38,042 nucleotides of DNA from UBA6049 sp965662345 (GCA_965662345.1 CBFIHE010000021.1:1-38042), one strand, 5' to 3'; shown: positions 24,368-32,909, counted from the stretch's first letter. Notes: a model not told the origin generated them from the sequence alone. Numbers and translations: made by a program.

Positions 24368-24835
24368 GTGAAGATTACCAAGCTTCAAATAATACTTCTT
24401 TCTGCTGCGACCCTACTGATCGTTCTTTTGTTTTTGATTCCAACTAAGCCTTCATTAGAAGAGGTTAAAATTCAAGCATCTGTAGATGTTAAAATTGATT
24501 CTGCTATTGCTATGGTGAATTCAGGAAGCCCTATGCAAGGTATATTCTTGTTAAGAGAGCTTTCAGAGGAGTATCCGGAGAATATGAGAATCCAATTAAA
24601 TTTGGGAATGTTCTCTGTTCAGTCGGGTCAAATAGATAAGGCAGAAGCACGTTTTGCAACGGTGCTACAGAATGTTCCAAATCAACCAGAAGCCCTTTAT
24701 TTTATGGGGTATATTGAGGCGGGAAAAGGAAACAAAGAACAAGCATTAGAATACTTGCAAAAAGCCCTAGAGTTTGCGCAAGATGATGCGTTGAAACAAG
24801 ACATAGAACAGGATTTAAAAGAATTAAATTTATAA
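24368..24835 (+). CDS. Membrane-anchored TPR protein
   Basis: A 155-residue protein with an N-terminal membrane segment (about 6-24, LQIILLSAATLLIVLLFLI) and three tetratricopeptide-like helix pairs (about 45-150: SAIAMVNSGSPMQGIFLLREL, IQLNLGMFSVQSGQIDKAEARF, and ALYFMGYIEAGKGNKEQALEYLQKAL). It starts with GTG at 24368-24370, one base after the HU stop, and no ATG is near. The C-terminus faces the periplasm if the N-terminus is inside. It is probably a scaffold or partner protein; the partner is not shown by the sequence. Location next to HU and before RNase G is common in this phylum as far as I recall. Confidence 0.8.
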   Translation: MKITKLQIILLSAATLLIVLLFLIPTKPSLEEVKIQASVDVKIDSAIAMVNSGSPMQGIFLLRELSEEYPENMRIQLNLGMFSVQSGQIDKAEARFATVLQNVPNQPEALYFMGYIEAGKGNKEQALEYLQKALEFAQDDALKQDIEQDLKELNL

Positions 24836-24837
24836 TT

Positions 24838-24927
24838 ATGCCAAGCGGTAAGAAAAGAAAAAGACATAAGATGGCGACTCACAAGCGTAAGAAACGTCTA
24901 CGCAGAAATCGTCACAAGAAAAAGTAA
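24838..24927 (+). CDS. 29-residue AURKAIP1/COX24-type small ribosomal protein
   Basis: A tiny gene of 29 codons beginning ATG CCA AGC GGT. It encodes MPSGKKRKRHKMATHKRKKR followed by LRRNRHKKK; more than half of the residues are lysine or arginine, with three histidines. This is the AURKAIP1/COX24 pattern (KRKR-H-K-M, then KRKKRLRR), related to mitochondrial mS38 and to the small actinobacterial protein bS22, which sits in the small ribosomal subunit. It starts 2 bases after the TPR stop and shares its promoter, and ends 70 bases before the RNase G gene. The ribosomal role is inferred from the family. Chance origin is unlikely: the residue pattern matches the family along its entire length. 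Confidence 0.85.
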   Translation: MPSGKKRKRHKMATHKRKKRLRRNRHKKK

Positions 24928-24997
24928 GTTGTAGACACTTACTTTATCGTATGTAAATAAAATTCATCCTCTAAACTCTTCATTAAGAGGGATATAA

Positions 24998-26560
24998 GTG
25001 AAAAAGGAGTTAATTATTAATGTAACGCCCAAAGAGGTTGTTATAGCGCTCCTTGAGGATAAGAGATTAGTAGAACTTCACAAAGAGAAGCACAACAGTG
25101 AGTATGCTGTTGGTGATCTTTATCTTGGTAGAGTTCGTAAACTTGTGCCCGGCTTAAATGCGGCATTCGTAGATGTAGGTTACGAGAAAGATGCGTTTTT
25201 GCATTATTTCGATCTAGGTCCGCAGGTGCAAAATTTGCTCAAGTACACCGGTCAGGTGAGAAGCAAATCTCGTCAAAGCTCTTCATTGAGCAAAGACAAG
25301 GTGTTTCCCGATATCAACAAAGAGGGTAACATTAAAGAGGTATTGAAACCGGGACAAGAATTGCTTGTCCAAGTCGCCAAGGAGCCCATTTCAACCAAGG
25401 GTCCGCGAATCTCAACAGAGTTGAGTATTGCAGGGCGCTACTTGGTTATGGTGCCATTCACAGATCGTATTTCGGTTTCTTCCAAGATTAAGTCAAGGAA
25501 AGAAAAAGACCGTCTAAAGCGATTGATTCAAAGCATTAAGCCCAAAAATTTTGGGGTTATAGTGCGTACCGTAGCTGAGAATAAGCGCGTAGCAGAGCTG
25601 GATAGAGATTTGCGTGAGCTAACCCAAAAGTGGGAAGAGTGCTTCAACAGTTTGGGTGATGCAACCCCGCCATCGCGCGTTCTAGGTGAGCTCGACCGTA
25701 CGGCTGCCATGCTGCGCGATGTGCTCAACGATGAGTTTAACAGTATTATCATCAACGATCAAAAATTGTATGATGAAACGCTGAATTACCTAAAGAGTAT
25801 AGCTCCTGATAAAGCCAAGATTGTTAAACTGCATAAGGGGAGTAGAAACCTGTTTGATCACTACGGTATCGAAAAGCAGATAAAGGCATCTTTTGGAAGA
25901 CACGTAAGTATGCAAAGTGGTGTATACTTAGTGATTGAACACACAGAAGCGCTTCATGTGATAGATGTTAACTCTGGAAACACATCTAAAAAGGAGAAAT
26001 CTCAAGAAGAGAACGCATTACGAACTAATCTAGAAGCTGCCGAAGAAATAGCTCGTCAACTGCGTTTGCGCGATATGGGTGGAATCATTGTTGTTGATTT
26101 CATTGATATGCAAAACAATGAGAATAGAAAGAAGCTCTTCAATAAAATGACTGAAGTGATGGAAGAGGATCGTGCGAAGCACTATATCCTTCCTCCAAGT
26201 AGATTCGGTCTTATTGAGATTACTAGACAGCGTGTTCGTCCAGAAATGGAAATTAAAACAGCTGAATACATACCTTCAGAAACAGGTGAGCCCCAAAAGG
26301 TACAGGCTACCATACTATTGATAGATGAGATTGAGCAAAACCTAATCTCTGCGATGGAGAATAAAGGTGAAAAAGTAGCTTCGTTGAAAGCTCATCCTTT
26401 TGTTCATGCATATTTTGTGCAAAACAAGCGTAAGTATCAATACAAGTGGCTCATGAAATACAAGCGGTGGATTTCGATTATCCCGCGTACGGCTTATCCA
26501 CTCATGCAGTATAAGTTGCTCAACACTTCCAACGAAGAGATTATCTTCGAGAAGTCATGA
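24998..26560 (+). CDS. rng: Ribonuclease G (Rne/Rng family)
   Basis: An endoribonuclease for rRNA maturation and mRNA decay. The 520-residue protein has an S1 RNA-binding domain (about 35-130, with YLGRVRKLVPGLNAAFVDVGYEKDAFLHYFDL split by an insertion of about 30 charged residues), a 5'-sensor region, and a DNase I-like catalytic domain with the two metal aspartates in HVIDVNSGNTS and GGIIVVDFIDM. The zinc-link cysteines of RNase E (CPxC) are absent; instead IKTAEYIPSETGEPQKVQA leads into a C-terminal domain typical of Bacteroidota RNase G. The start is GTG at 24998-25000. It overlaps recX by 4 bases. Confidence 0.92.
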   Translation: MKKELIINVTPKEVVIALLEDKRLVELHKEKHNSEYAVGDLYLGRVRKLVPGLNAAFVDVGYEKDAFLHYFDLGPQVQNLLKYTGQVRSKSRQSSSLSKDKVFPDINKEGNIKEVLKPGQELLVQVAKEPISTKGPRISTELSIAGRYLVMVPFTDRISVSSKIKSRKEKDRLKRLIQSIKPKNFGVIVRTVAENKRVAELDRDLRELTQKWEECFNSLGDATPPSRVLGELDRTAAMLRDVLNDEFNSIIINDQKLYDETLNYLKSIAPDKAKIVKLHKGSRNLFDHYGIEKQIKASFGRHVSMQSGVYLVIEHTEALHVIDVNSGNTSKKEKSQEENALRTNLEAAEEIARQLRLRDMGGIIVVDFIDMQNNENRKKLFNKMTEVMEEDRAKHYILPPSRFGLIEITRQRVRPEMEIKTAEYIPSETGEPQKVQATILLIDEIEQNLISAMENKGEKVASLKAHPFVHAYFVQNKRKYQYKWLMKYKRWISIIPRTAYPLMQYKLLNTSNEEIIFEKS

Positions 26561-27036
26561 GTTTCAAGGGTAAGCAAGTTTACACCATATCTCAAGCATT
26601 CGAAAGAGCCACACGTTACTGTGCGTTGCAAGACCGTTGTCAACAAGAAGTATTAGCTAAGCTAAAACTCTGGGGGATGGATGCTCACGAATCAGGCGAA
26701 GTTTTGTCTCTACTCATATCAGAAAACTATGTAAGTGATGAGCGATTCGCCAGGGCTTATGTTCGAGGTAAATTCAATCAAAATGCATGGGGTAGGCTAA
26801 AGATTGTTCAAGGTCTTAAAGCCAAAGGAATATCGCAGTCTTGCATTAATTTAGGATTAGCAGAGCTAGATTCTTTGCCTTATGAAGAGAAGTTGAATCA
26901 TTTGGCAAAATATAAGTGGCAGGCCGAGAAGAATGAAAAGGAAACAAAACGGACTGAGAAAACAGCCAGATATTTATTGAGTAGAGGTTTTGAGTCTGAA
27001 AAAGTTTGGAATATAATCAAGAGGTTAAAAGCATGA
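26557..27036 (+). CDS. recX: RecX family regulatory protein
   Basis: RecX proteins bind RecA filaments and restrain recombination. The 159-residue protein consists of the usual three-helix repeats: ATRYCALQDRCQQEVLAKLKLWG, LISENYVSDERFARAYVRGKFNQNAWGRLKIVQGLKAKGIS and the C-terminal RTEKTARYLLSRGFESEKVWNIIK. The DERFARAYVRGK motif is the family core. It overlaps rng by 4 bases (ATGA) and its stop overlaps the prfB ATG, so rng, recX and prfB are coupled. recA is not in the window. Confidence 0.88.
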   Translation: MSFKGKQVYTISQAFERATRYCALQDRCQQEVLAKLKLWGMDAHESGEVLSLLISENYVSDERFARAYVRGKFNQNAWGRLKIVQGLKAKGISQSCINLGLAELDSLPYEEKLNHLAKYKWQAEKNEKETKRTEKTARYLLSRGFESEKVWNIIKRLKA

Positions 27037-28134
27037 TCAATCAAGAACGCTTTAAACAGTTAATTAATCGCCTGGATGCGTTAAGGGGGTACCTTTGACT
27101 TGGATCAGAAGCGAGTGGAAATTGAACAAGAAGAATTAAAAACTCAGGATCCTGAGTTTTGGAATAATCCAGATAGTGCTGAGAAAACCCTTAAAGGCAT
27201 AAAGCGCATAAAGTATTGGGTTGAGTCTTACGAATCTGTAAAGACGGCCATAGATGAGCTAGAAGTGCTAATGGAGTTCGCAGAGATGGGTGAAGCCGAT
27301 GCGGATGAAGTATCTGCCCAATACCACAAAACGGTAGAGGCCTTGGATGAACTTGAATTCAAGAATATGCTCTCTGGTGAAGAGGATTCTCTAGATGCTA
27401 TTATTGAGATAAACCCTGGAGCAGGAGGAACTGAAAGCCAAGATTGGGCTTCTATGTTATATCGTATGTACTTGATGTGGGCAGAGAAGAACGGTTTTAA
27501 AGTGAAAGAAATTGATTACCAAAAAGGTGATGAGGCTGGAATTAAAAGCGCCACCATTGAGGTTCAAGGTGAATTCTCCTATGGCTACCTCAAATCAGAA
27601 AACGGTGTACACAGATTAGTTCGTATCTCTCCTTTTGATTCTAATGCTAGAAGGCACACTTCATTTGCTTCGGTGTTTGTATACCCCGTAGTTGATGATT
27701 CTATAGAGATTGAGGTTAATCAGTCTGAAATTACTTGGGACACCTTTAGGTCTGGTGGAGCTGGAGGCCAGAATGTAAACAAAGTTGAAACTGGGGTCCG
27801 TTTAGAGCATAAGCCAACGGGTATCGTCATTCGCAATACGGAGAGTAGGTCGCAGCTCCAAAATAAGGAAAATGCTATGCGCTTGCTCAAAGCGAAGCTG
27901 TACGAAATGGAGATACGTAAACGCGAGGAAGAGAAAAGTGCCATTGAAGGCGATAAGATGAAGATTGAATGGGGTTCACAGATTCGATCGTATGTTTTTC
28001 ACCCCTATAAAATGGTTAAAGATGTTAGAACATCTCACGAGACTTCTAATGTACAAGGTGTTATGGATGGTGAGTTGGATGGTTTTATAAAAGCATATTT
28101 GATGGAGTTTGGAAGTAGCAAGCAAGAGCATTGA
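27033..28134 (+). CDS. prfB: Peptide chain release factor 2, with programmed +1 frameshift
   Basis: RF2 releases finished proteins at UAA and UGA. The gene begins at ATG 27033 with 21 codons (opening MINQERFK, ending LRGYL) up to an in-frame TGA at 27096-27098; a +1 shift continues at GAC (27097) to 28134, giving 366 residues. The second segment contains the stop-recognition SPF motif (HRLVRISPFDSNARRH) and the catalytic GGQ (SGGAGGQNVNKVETGVRL). The join LRGYLD matches the same point in E. coli RF2. A start inside the second segment would lose the conserved beginning. The gene overlaps recX (ATGA) and ends before a strong terminator shared with the convergent adhesin gene. Confidence 0.95.
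27084..27099 (+). promoter_or_regulatory. prfB +1 frameshift site (AGGGGG TAC CTT TGA C)
   Basis: An SD-like AGGGGG (27084-27089), three bases of spacing (TAC), then slippery CTT and in-frame TGA followed by C. It is identical to the E. coli signal except TAC for TAT. When RF2 is scarce the ribosome pauses at TGA and slips onto GAC; ample RF2 ends translation at codon 22, so RF2 limits itself. Confidence 0.95.
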
Positions 28135-28152
28135 TTAAAAATATCCACTTCA

Positions 28153-28186
28153 AAAAAAAGCCGACTCAACTGAGTCGGCTTTTTTT
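28153..28186. terminator. Bidirectional terminator between prfB and the surface-protein gene
   Basis: A near-perfect palindrome: GCCGACTCA (28160-28168), loop AC, TGAGTCGGC (28171-28179), flanked by an A-run and a T-run of seven, so it works on both strands. The T-run ends inside the stop codon of the minus-strand gene (28185-28187). Confidence 0.93.
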
Positions 28187-31100
28187 ATCTCGATAAAGTA
28201 AGATGTCCTGTTCGTTCAACCCTGTATCCATTCGGGTCAAAGGCTCGTATATACATGAGTTTCCAAACGTAAATACCCTCTTGAGCAAACTCTCCATTAA
28301 CGGTACCATCCCATCTGGCTCTTACGTCATTCGTTTTGAATACTACTCTTCCCCAACGGTCATAAACAATCAAGTTATACTCTAACAACTCTTGGTCTGT
28401 TTCTGCATAGAACTCATCATTAAGTCCATCCTCATTAGGTGTAAATGCGGATGGAACATAAACCTGGTAGCAGTCTTCAAAGAAAACATCCACTTCATCT
28501 GTAACAGTGCCACATTCATTTGTGACTTTAACGCGATATGTTCCTGTCTTAAATACTGGTAGGCTAGTAGTTGGAATAGTGTCTTGCCATTTGTATTCAG
28601 CGTCTGGTATTGATGTTTCTTGATTGAGAAGCACCACTGTTTGACCTAAGCATGCGTTGATATCTGGCCCTAATTCAACTACGGGTAATAGGCCCAATGA
28701 AAGAACAATTGTATCGCGAATACCAACACAAGTTCCGTTCACTGCATTTAGCTCTACCCAATACGTTCCATCTTCATTCACGTTAATGGAACGAGTTGAA
28801 GCTCCTGTACTCCATGTGAATGAATAGCCTGACTCTACATTTACAGCAGGTTCAAGGTTAATTACTTCACCTTCACAAATACGGGTATCAGGTCCTAAAT
28901 CTGGTTGAACCAAAGAGAATGGAACGTATTCTACCCGTGATGAATCTAAGCAGTTGTTATTGTTGTCTTCTACTGTTACAGAGTAGGAACCGAAAGATGT
29001 TACAAGAATTGCCGGAGTACTTTCCAGGGTATTCCATGAATAGGTATACCCTAAAGGTGGCAGAGCTGCGCTAGCATCTAAAGTAACACTAAAAGCAGAG
29101 TCTTCACATAAGGTGACATCAGGACCTAGGTTTACAGTTGGTTTAGGAAGCTCAGTAACAAGTAAATCATCAGTGTTTACGCAACCGTTAACGTCAGTTA
29201 CGGTTACTTCATAATTACCACCCTGTGTTACTAATAGGATTGGACCCGTTGATCCATCTGACCATTGATACTGCTGAAAACCACCTGGACTAAGCGCAAC
29301 AGCAAAAGTTACACCTTCACAGTAGGCAGTATCTGCACCTAAATCAGGATTAGGTAAGCTGTTTTCAGCAACAGTTAAATTGTCAGTATTGATGCATCCA
29401 ACTGAGTCTGTAACAGTAACAGAGTAAGAGCTGTCAAAAGCACCAATTACAATAGTTTGAGTAGTATCTCCTGTACTCCACTGATACGAGTTAAAATTGC
29501 CGGGATCTAGTGTTTTACTAAAGACATCGCCAAAGCAAAACGCAGTATCTCCTCCCAAATCGGCATTTGGCAAGGGCACGGTTGTCACTAAGACTGTATC
29601 TGCATTTACACACCCATTTGTATCTGTTACAGATACTCTAAATGTATTATTTACAGGATTAGTAATGTTTAATGGACCAGTGAAACTGATGGTTTGCACC
29701 GTATCACCCGTACTCCAGAGGTAATCAACGATGGATCCGTTACCAGTTCCTGCATTCATTATTTTGTTAGATGCAGAACATAAGGTATCGTCTGTACCTA
29801 AATCTACCTGCGGGAGGTTGAGTGCAATTACATTCAATGAATCTCTATTCGTGCACGTATTTGCATCGGTAACTTCAACCCAAATTAGATTATCTGCTTC
29901 TGTAGCAATTCGCACTTGTTGATTAGACCCATCCATCCATTGATAGCTTGAAAAGCCAACTCCTGCGTCTAAAGGTTGCGAAAAAGTGGTGTTGGAGCAG
30001 TACTCAATATCTTGACCCAAGTCAACAGAAGGAACTGGATAATTTGTTGCATCTAACGTATCAACTGAACTGCAAGTGTTCAACCCAGTAACAACTACGC
30101 TGTACGTGCCAGGCTGATTTACGGCAAAGCTCTCAGTCGTATCTCCAGTATTCCAAAGATAGGCGAGTTGTCCAGCTGGAGCATTCAATAATAGCGTATC
30201 CTCAACACAGAAAGAAGTATCGTTTCCTAAGCTAAACTGAGGGCCTGTTTCAAAGAGAACAGCGGCTGTATCAGTGCCTTCACACCCATTGGAGTCTATA
30301 ACATTCACCCAAAAAGCACCAGAAGTGTCAACCGTAATTATTTGTTGGGTTACAGCTGTACTCCACAGGTAGGATAGCATGCCAGATCCTGCATTTAAAC
30401 TTTTACTTTGTCCTACACACAATGTATCATTACCTCCCAAGTTAGGAGCAGGAGGTGTGTAGTTGTTTACAGAAGAAAGCCCTACTCTAAAACAGTTCAG
30501 AGAATTTGTAACCGTTACACTATACGTCCCCGGAATTGCGGTTTGAATAGAAGTGGTGGTATCACCTGTATTCCATAAATAGGTTACCGCGTAGGTGGTA
30601 TCTATTAATATAGTATTCATGGTTCCTGTATCACCAGGGCAAACAGAATCAGGAGTAACGGCAATTAGCGGCTTAGGATTGCCAGAAAGTTCGGTTGAAT
30701 CTCTTAAAACACATCCGTTTGCATCTACCACTTCTGCCCAGTAAAGGCCTGAGAAGTTTGATGAAGTAGTTTGGTTTGTAGTTAAATCGCTCCACAGGTA
30801 TGAGACAAACCCAGGGCCCGCATCTAGCAATACCGTATCGCCTTGACAGAAGAAAGTGGTATCCCCACCTATTGAGAAGTTGACTGTAGCAAAAGTATCA
30901 AGCACCAATGTATCTGATGAAACACATCCATTGGAATCAACCGTTCTGAGCCAATACGTATCTGGGGTAAACGCGAATATGGAATCTGTGGTAGCACCAG
31001 TACTCCAGAGATAAGAATTAAACTCTCCTATTGGTTTCAAGATTACCGTATCCCCTTTACAAACTGTGATATCTGGTCCCAAATCTGTGATGGCCGCGGC

Positions 31101-32486
31101 ATAATTCGCCAAACTCATGGTATCAGCACCCGTGCAACCATTTGTATCTGAAACCGTAACGGAATAGTCACCAGGTAGTAAAGCTGCAATTGAAGAGTCT
31201 GTACTGCCAGTACTCCACAAATAAGTTTGGTAGTTATTTACGGTGCTTAGTATTAGGCTATCTCCAACGCAGATTGTGTCATCTGCACCAATGGATGGAG
31301 CTGTTACAGGATATTGATCTACAAAGATTGTATCAGCACCTACACAAAGGTTAGCGTCTGAAACAGTAACAGCATAAGTGCCAGAATCATTTATTGTAAT
31401 TGTGTTACCAGCAGATACGTTACTCCAATTGTATGTTGTAAAGCCTGGTGGTGCATTAAGATTAAGTGCTGTAGCTTGGCACAATGCAGTGTCTGGCCCT
31501 AGTGAAGGAACAGGCAAAGAATCAACAATTATATCTACTGTAGCTGTGTCAATACAATTGAGATCATCTTCAACAATTAGTGTAACGGTGTAGGTTTGAG
31601 AAGAATCATAAACATGAGAAAAATTCGTGTCTGTGCTTACCGTTCCATCACCAAAATCCCAATCCCAATTTGTAATTGTGGCTGCAGTAAATCCTGATGT
31701 TAAGCAAGCATTGTTTACTGATTGAAAGTCAACCGTATCTCCTACACAAATCCGTTGGTCTGAAACTGATATGTCTGCAATAACTTGATAGGAGAAGTCA
31801 TAGTAAGTAGAGAACTCCTGCGAGAGATTGTAAAAACCAAACCTTCCTGGAGGAAAACATCCATTTATGTCAAAAATAGTATCGTTCTCAACGATTACTG
31901 TAATAGTTGTTGTTGTGTAGATTAACGAGAACTCATACTCTACACCTTCTTGCCATCCTCTGTTATTACCATAATCTGTTCCTAATGCCGTATATCTGGC
32001 TGAAGGGGTTCTACCCCAAAATGTAGGAAACCAGCTTGCATTCGTATTCCAGTCAAAAATTCCTTCAACTTTACCCAGAGCAAACCCTTCTTGACCCGTT
32101 GCACCATTAAAGGTTTGGGTGTTGGCTTTCCAGTCAAACAAGTAAAAATTACAAGAGTCGGTATTTGGTTGGAAGGGACTACTATATCCGAATACAAAAC
32201 CGATGAAGTCATCATCATTCGTTGCAGGGTCAACGTAAAATTTACCGTTAATTTGTACGTTAATCAAGGTATCAGTACTTACGAAAAACGTTGGGTCTCC
32301 GTTAACAGATTGGCTTACTGAGTCTCCGGTGCCTCCAGTAACCATCCAATTACCATTGGTAGTATCACCTTCTTCTACCCATGTATTCAGGTCAATATCT
32401 GTACCGCACTGTGCATTAAGATTGGTAGATACAAAACCCAACAAGGCTAAAGTCAAAAATATATGTGTGCTCCAAAAGCTTTTCAT
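28185..32486 (-). CDS. Giant type IX-secreted surface protein: TSP-C-like domain, PKD, 14 Ig-like repeats, CHU_C sorting domain
   Basis: A 1433-residue exported protein. Order: signal peptide (1-26); a beta-rich domain (about 27-234) resembling the lectin-like thrombospondin C-terminal domain (DDDFIGFVFGY, FYLFDWK, GRFGFYNLSQE, and YYDFSYQ); a PKD domain (about 237-326; WDWDFGDGT, HVYDSSQTYTVTLIV); fourteen tandem repeats of about 72 residues (329-1338), each opening LGxD-x3-C and closing with NGC or NTC; and a type B sorting domain (1340-1433; VPSAFTPNEDGLNDEF, YDRWGRVVFK, W-D-G) that directs type IX export. Most repeats keep one cysteine near each end, likely a disulfide. The ATG is at 32484-32486. 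It is probably a cell-surface adhesin or released glycan-binding protein; the ligand is unknown. Confidence 0.93.
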   Translation of the reverse strand: MKSFWSTHIFLTLALLGFVSTNLNAQCGTDIDLNTWVEEGDTTNGNWMVTGGTGDSVSQSVNGDPTFFVSTDTLINVQINGKFYVDPATNDDDFIGFVFGYSSPFQPNTDSCNFYLFDWKANTQTFNGATGQEGFALGKVEGIFDWNTNASWFPTFWGRTPSARYTALGTDYGNNRGWQEGVEYEFSLIYTTTTITVIVENDTIFDINGCFPPGRFGFYNLSQEFSTYYDFSYQVIADISVSDQRICVGDTVDFQSVNNACLTSGFTAATITNWDWDFGDGTVSTDTNFSHVYDSSQTYTVTLIVEDDLNCIDTATVDIIVDSLPVPSLGPDTALCQATALNLNAPPGFTTYNWSNVSAGNTITINDSGTYAVTVSDANLCVGADTIFVDQYPVTAPSIGADDTICVGDSLILSTVNNYQTYLWSTGSTDSSIAALLPGDYSVTVSDTNGCTGADTMSLANYAAAITDLGPDITVCKGDTVILKPIGEFNSYLWSTGATTDSIFAFTPDTYWLRTVDSNGCVSSDTLVLDTFATVNFSIGGDTTFFCQGDTVLLDAGPGFVSYLWSDLTTNQTTSSNFSGLYWAEVVDANGCVLRDSTELSGNPKPLIAVTPDSVCPGDTGTMNTILIDTTYAVTYLWNTGDTTTSIQTAIPGTYSVTVTNSLNCFRVGLSSVNNYTPPAPNLGGNDTLCVGQSKSLNAGSGMLSYLWSTAVTQQIITVDTSGAFWVNVIDSNGCEGTDTAAVLFETGPQFSLGNDTSFCVEDTLLLNAPAGQLAYLWNTGDTTESFAVNQPGTYSVVVTGLNTCSSVDTLDATNYPVPSVDLGQDIEYCSNTTFSQPLDAGVGFSSYQWMDGSNQQVRIATEADNLIWVEVTDANTCTNRDSLNVIALNLPQVDLGTDDTLCSASNKIMNAGTGNGSIVDYLWSTGDTVQTISFTGPLNITNPVNNTFRVSVTDTNGCVNADTVLVTTVPLPNADLGGDTAFCFGDVFSKTLDPGNFNSYQWSTGDTTQTIVIGAFDSSYSVTVTDSVGCINTDNLTVAENSLPNPDLGADTAYCEGVTFAVALSPGGFQQYQWSDGSTGPILLVTQGGNYEVTVTDVNGCVNTDDLLVTELPKPTVNLGPDVTLCEDSAFSVTLDASAALPPLGYTYSWNTLESTPAILVTSFGSYSVTVEDNNNNCLDSSRVEYVPFSLVQPDLGPDTRICEGEVINLEPAVNVESGYSFTWSTGASTRSINVNEDGTYWVELNAVNGTCVGIRDTIVLSLGLLPVVELGPDINACLGQTVVLLNQETSIPDAEYKWQDTIPTTSLPVFKTGTYRVKVTNECGTVTDEVDVFFEDCYQVYVPSAFTPNEDGLNDEFYAETDQELLEYNLIVYDRWGRVVFKTNDVRARWDGTVNGEFAQEGIYVWKLMYIRAFDPNGYRVERTGHLTLSR
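28473..31502 (-). repeat. Fourteen tandem repeats of about 72 codons inside the surface protein
   Basis: Coding repeats of roughly 200-240 bases, diverged from each other in both DNA and protein. Shared core per unit: LG-x-D-x3-C, YLWSTGDTT-like strand, GTYSVTVTD-like strand, NGC, then a PxP-type linker. They read as stacked Ig-like beta sandwiches. Divergence shows the array is old and not a recent slippage expansion. Confidence 0.85.
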
Positions 32487-32561
32487 TGCGGCTAAAATAC
32501 ATTTATATTACGATTGTTATTACCTTAGGTTGCCCCGTTAAGCACGCTAAATCGTTGATAA

Positions 32562-32909
32562 ATGAGTTACAAGATATTTCATAATCCCCGTTGTGGGAAA
32601 AGTAGGACAGCATTAAAAGCACTTCAAGAAACTGGAGAAAGCATAGAAGTGGTTGAATACCTGAAAGAAACACCGAGTTTCAATGAGATTAAAGATGTGT
32701 TGATGCGCTTAGATATGAAGCCTATGGACATAATCAGAAGGAAAGAAGCTGAATTTAAACCCTACAAAAAACTAGAGCTTACAGACGATGAGTGGATAAA
32801 AACCTTAACGGAGTTTCCTAAGCTTATCGAGCGCCCCATTATAATTAAAGGAGCCAAGGCAGTTATTGCTAGAACTCCTGAAGCTATTGAGGAAATCTTA
32901 TCTAACTAA
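32562..32909 (+). CDS. arsC: Arsenate reductase (ArsC/Spx-like, glutaredoxin-dependent type)
   Basis: A 115-residue thioredoxin-fold protein of the ArsC family. The active cysteine is C11 in HNPRCGKSR, with the following KSR typical of the glutaredoxin-linked ArsC group; the conserved ERPIIIKGAKAVIAR segment (about 87-101) supplies the substrate arginine. Length fits ArsC (about 115-140). There is no ars operon around it, so a housekeeping redox role as in YffB-like members is also possible. Its TAA (32907-32909) overlaps the stop of the convergent 46-residue gene. Confidence 0.85.
   Translation: MSYKIFHNPRCGKSRTALKALQETGESIEVVEYLKETPSFNEIKDVLMRLDMKPMDIIRRKEAEFKPYKKLELTDDEWIKTLTEFPKLIERPIIIKGAKAVIARTPEAIEEILSN

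Noticed and set aside
24976..24989. Small hairpin CTCTT-CATT-AAGAG just before the RNase G start
   Set aside because: Only five pairs and AT-rich; no sign of conservation, so I do not call it an autoregulatory element.
25004..25009. AAGGAG near the RNase G start
   Set aside because: It lies within the coding sequence after the GTG, so it cannot act as the ribosome-binding site of this gene.
29497..29922. Plus-strand frames of 60-75 codons opposite the surface-protein repeats
   Set aside because: They follow the repeat period of the opposite strand and share no domain or start context; shadows of the repeats.
28473..31502. Repeat array considered as CRISPR or other DNA repeat
   Set aside because: Units are long, in frame, diverged in DNA and conserved as protein motifs; they are protein-domain repeats.
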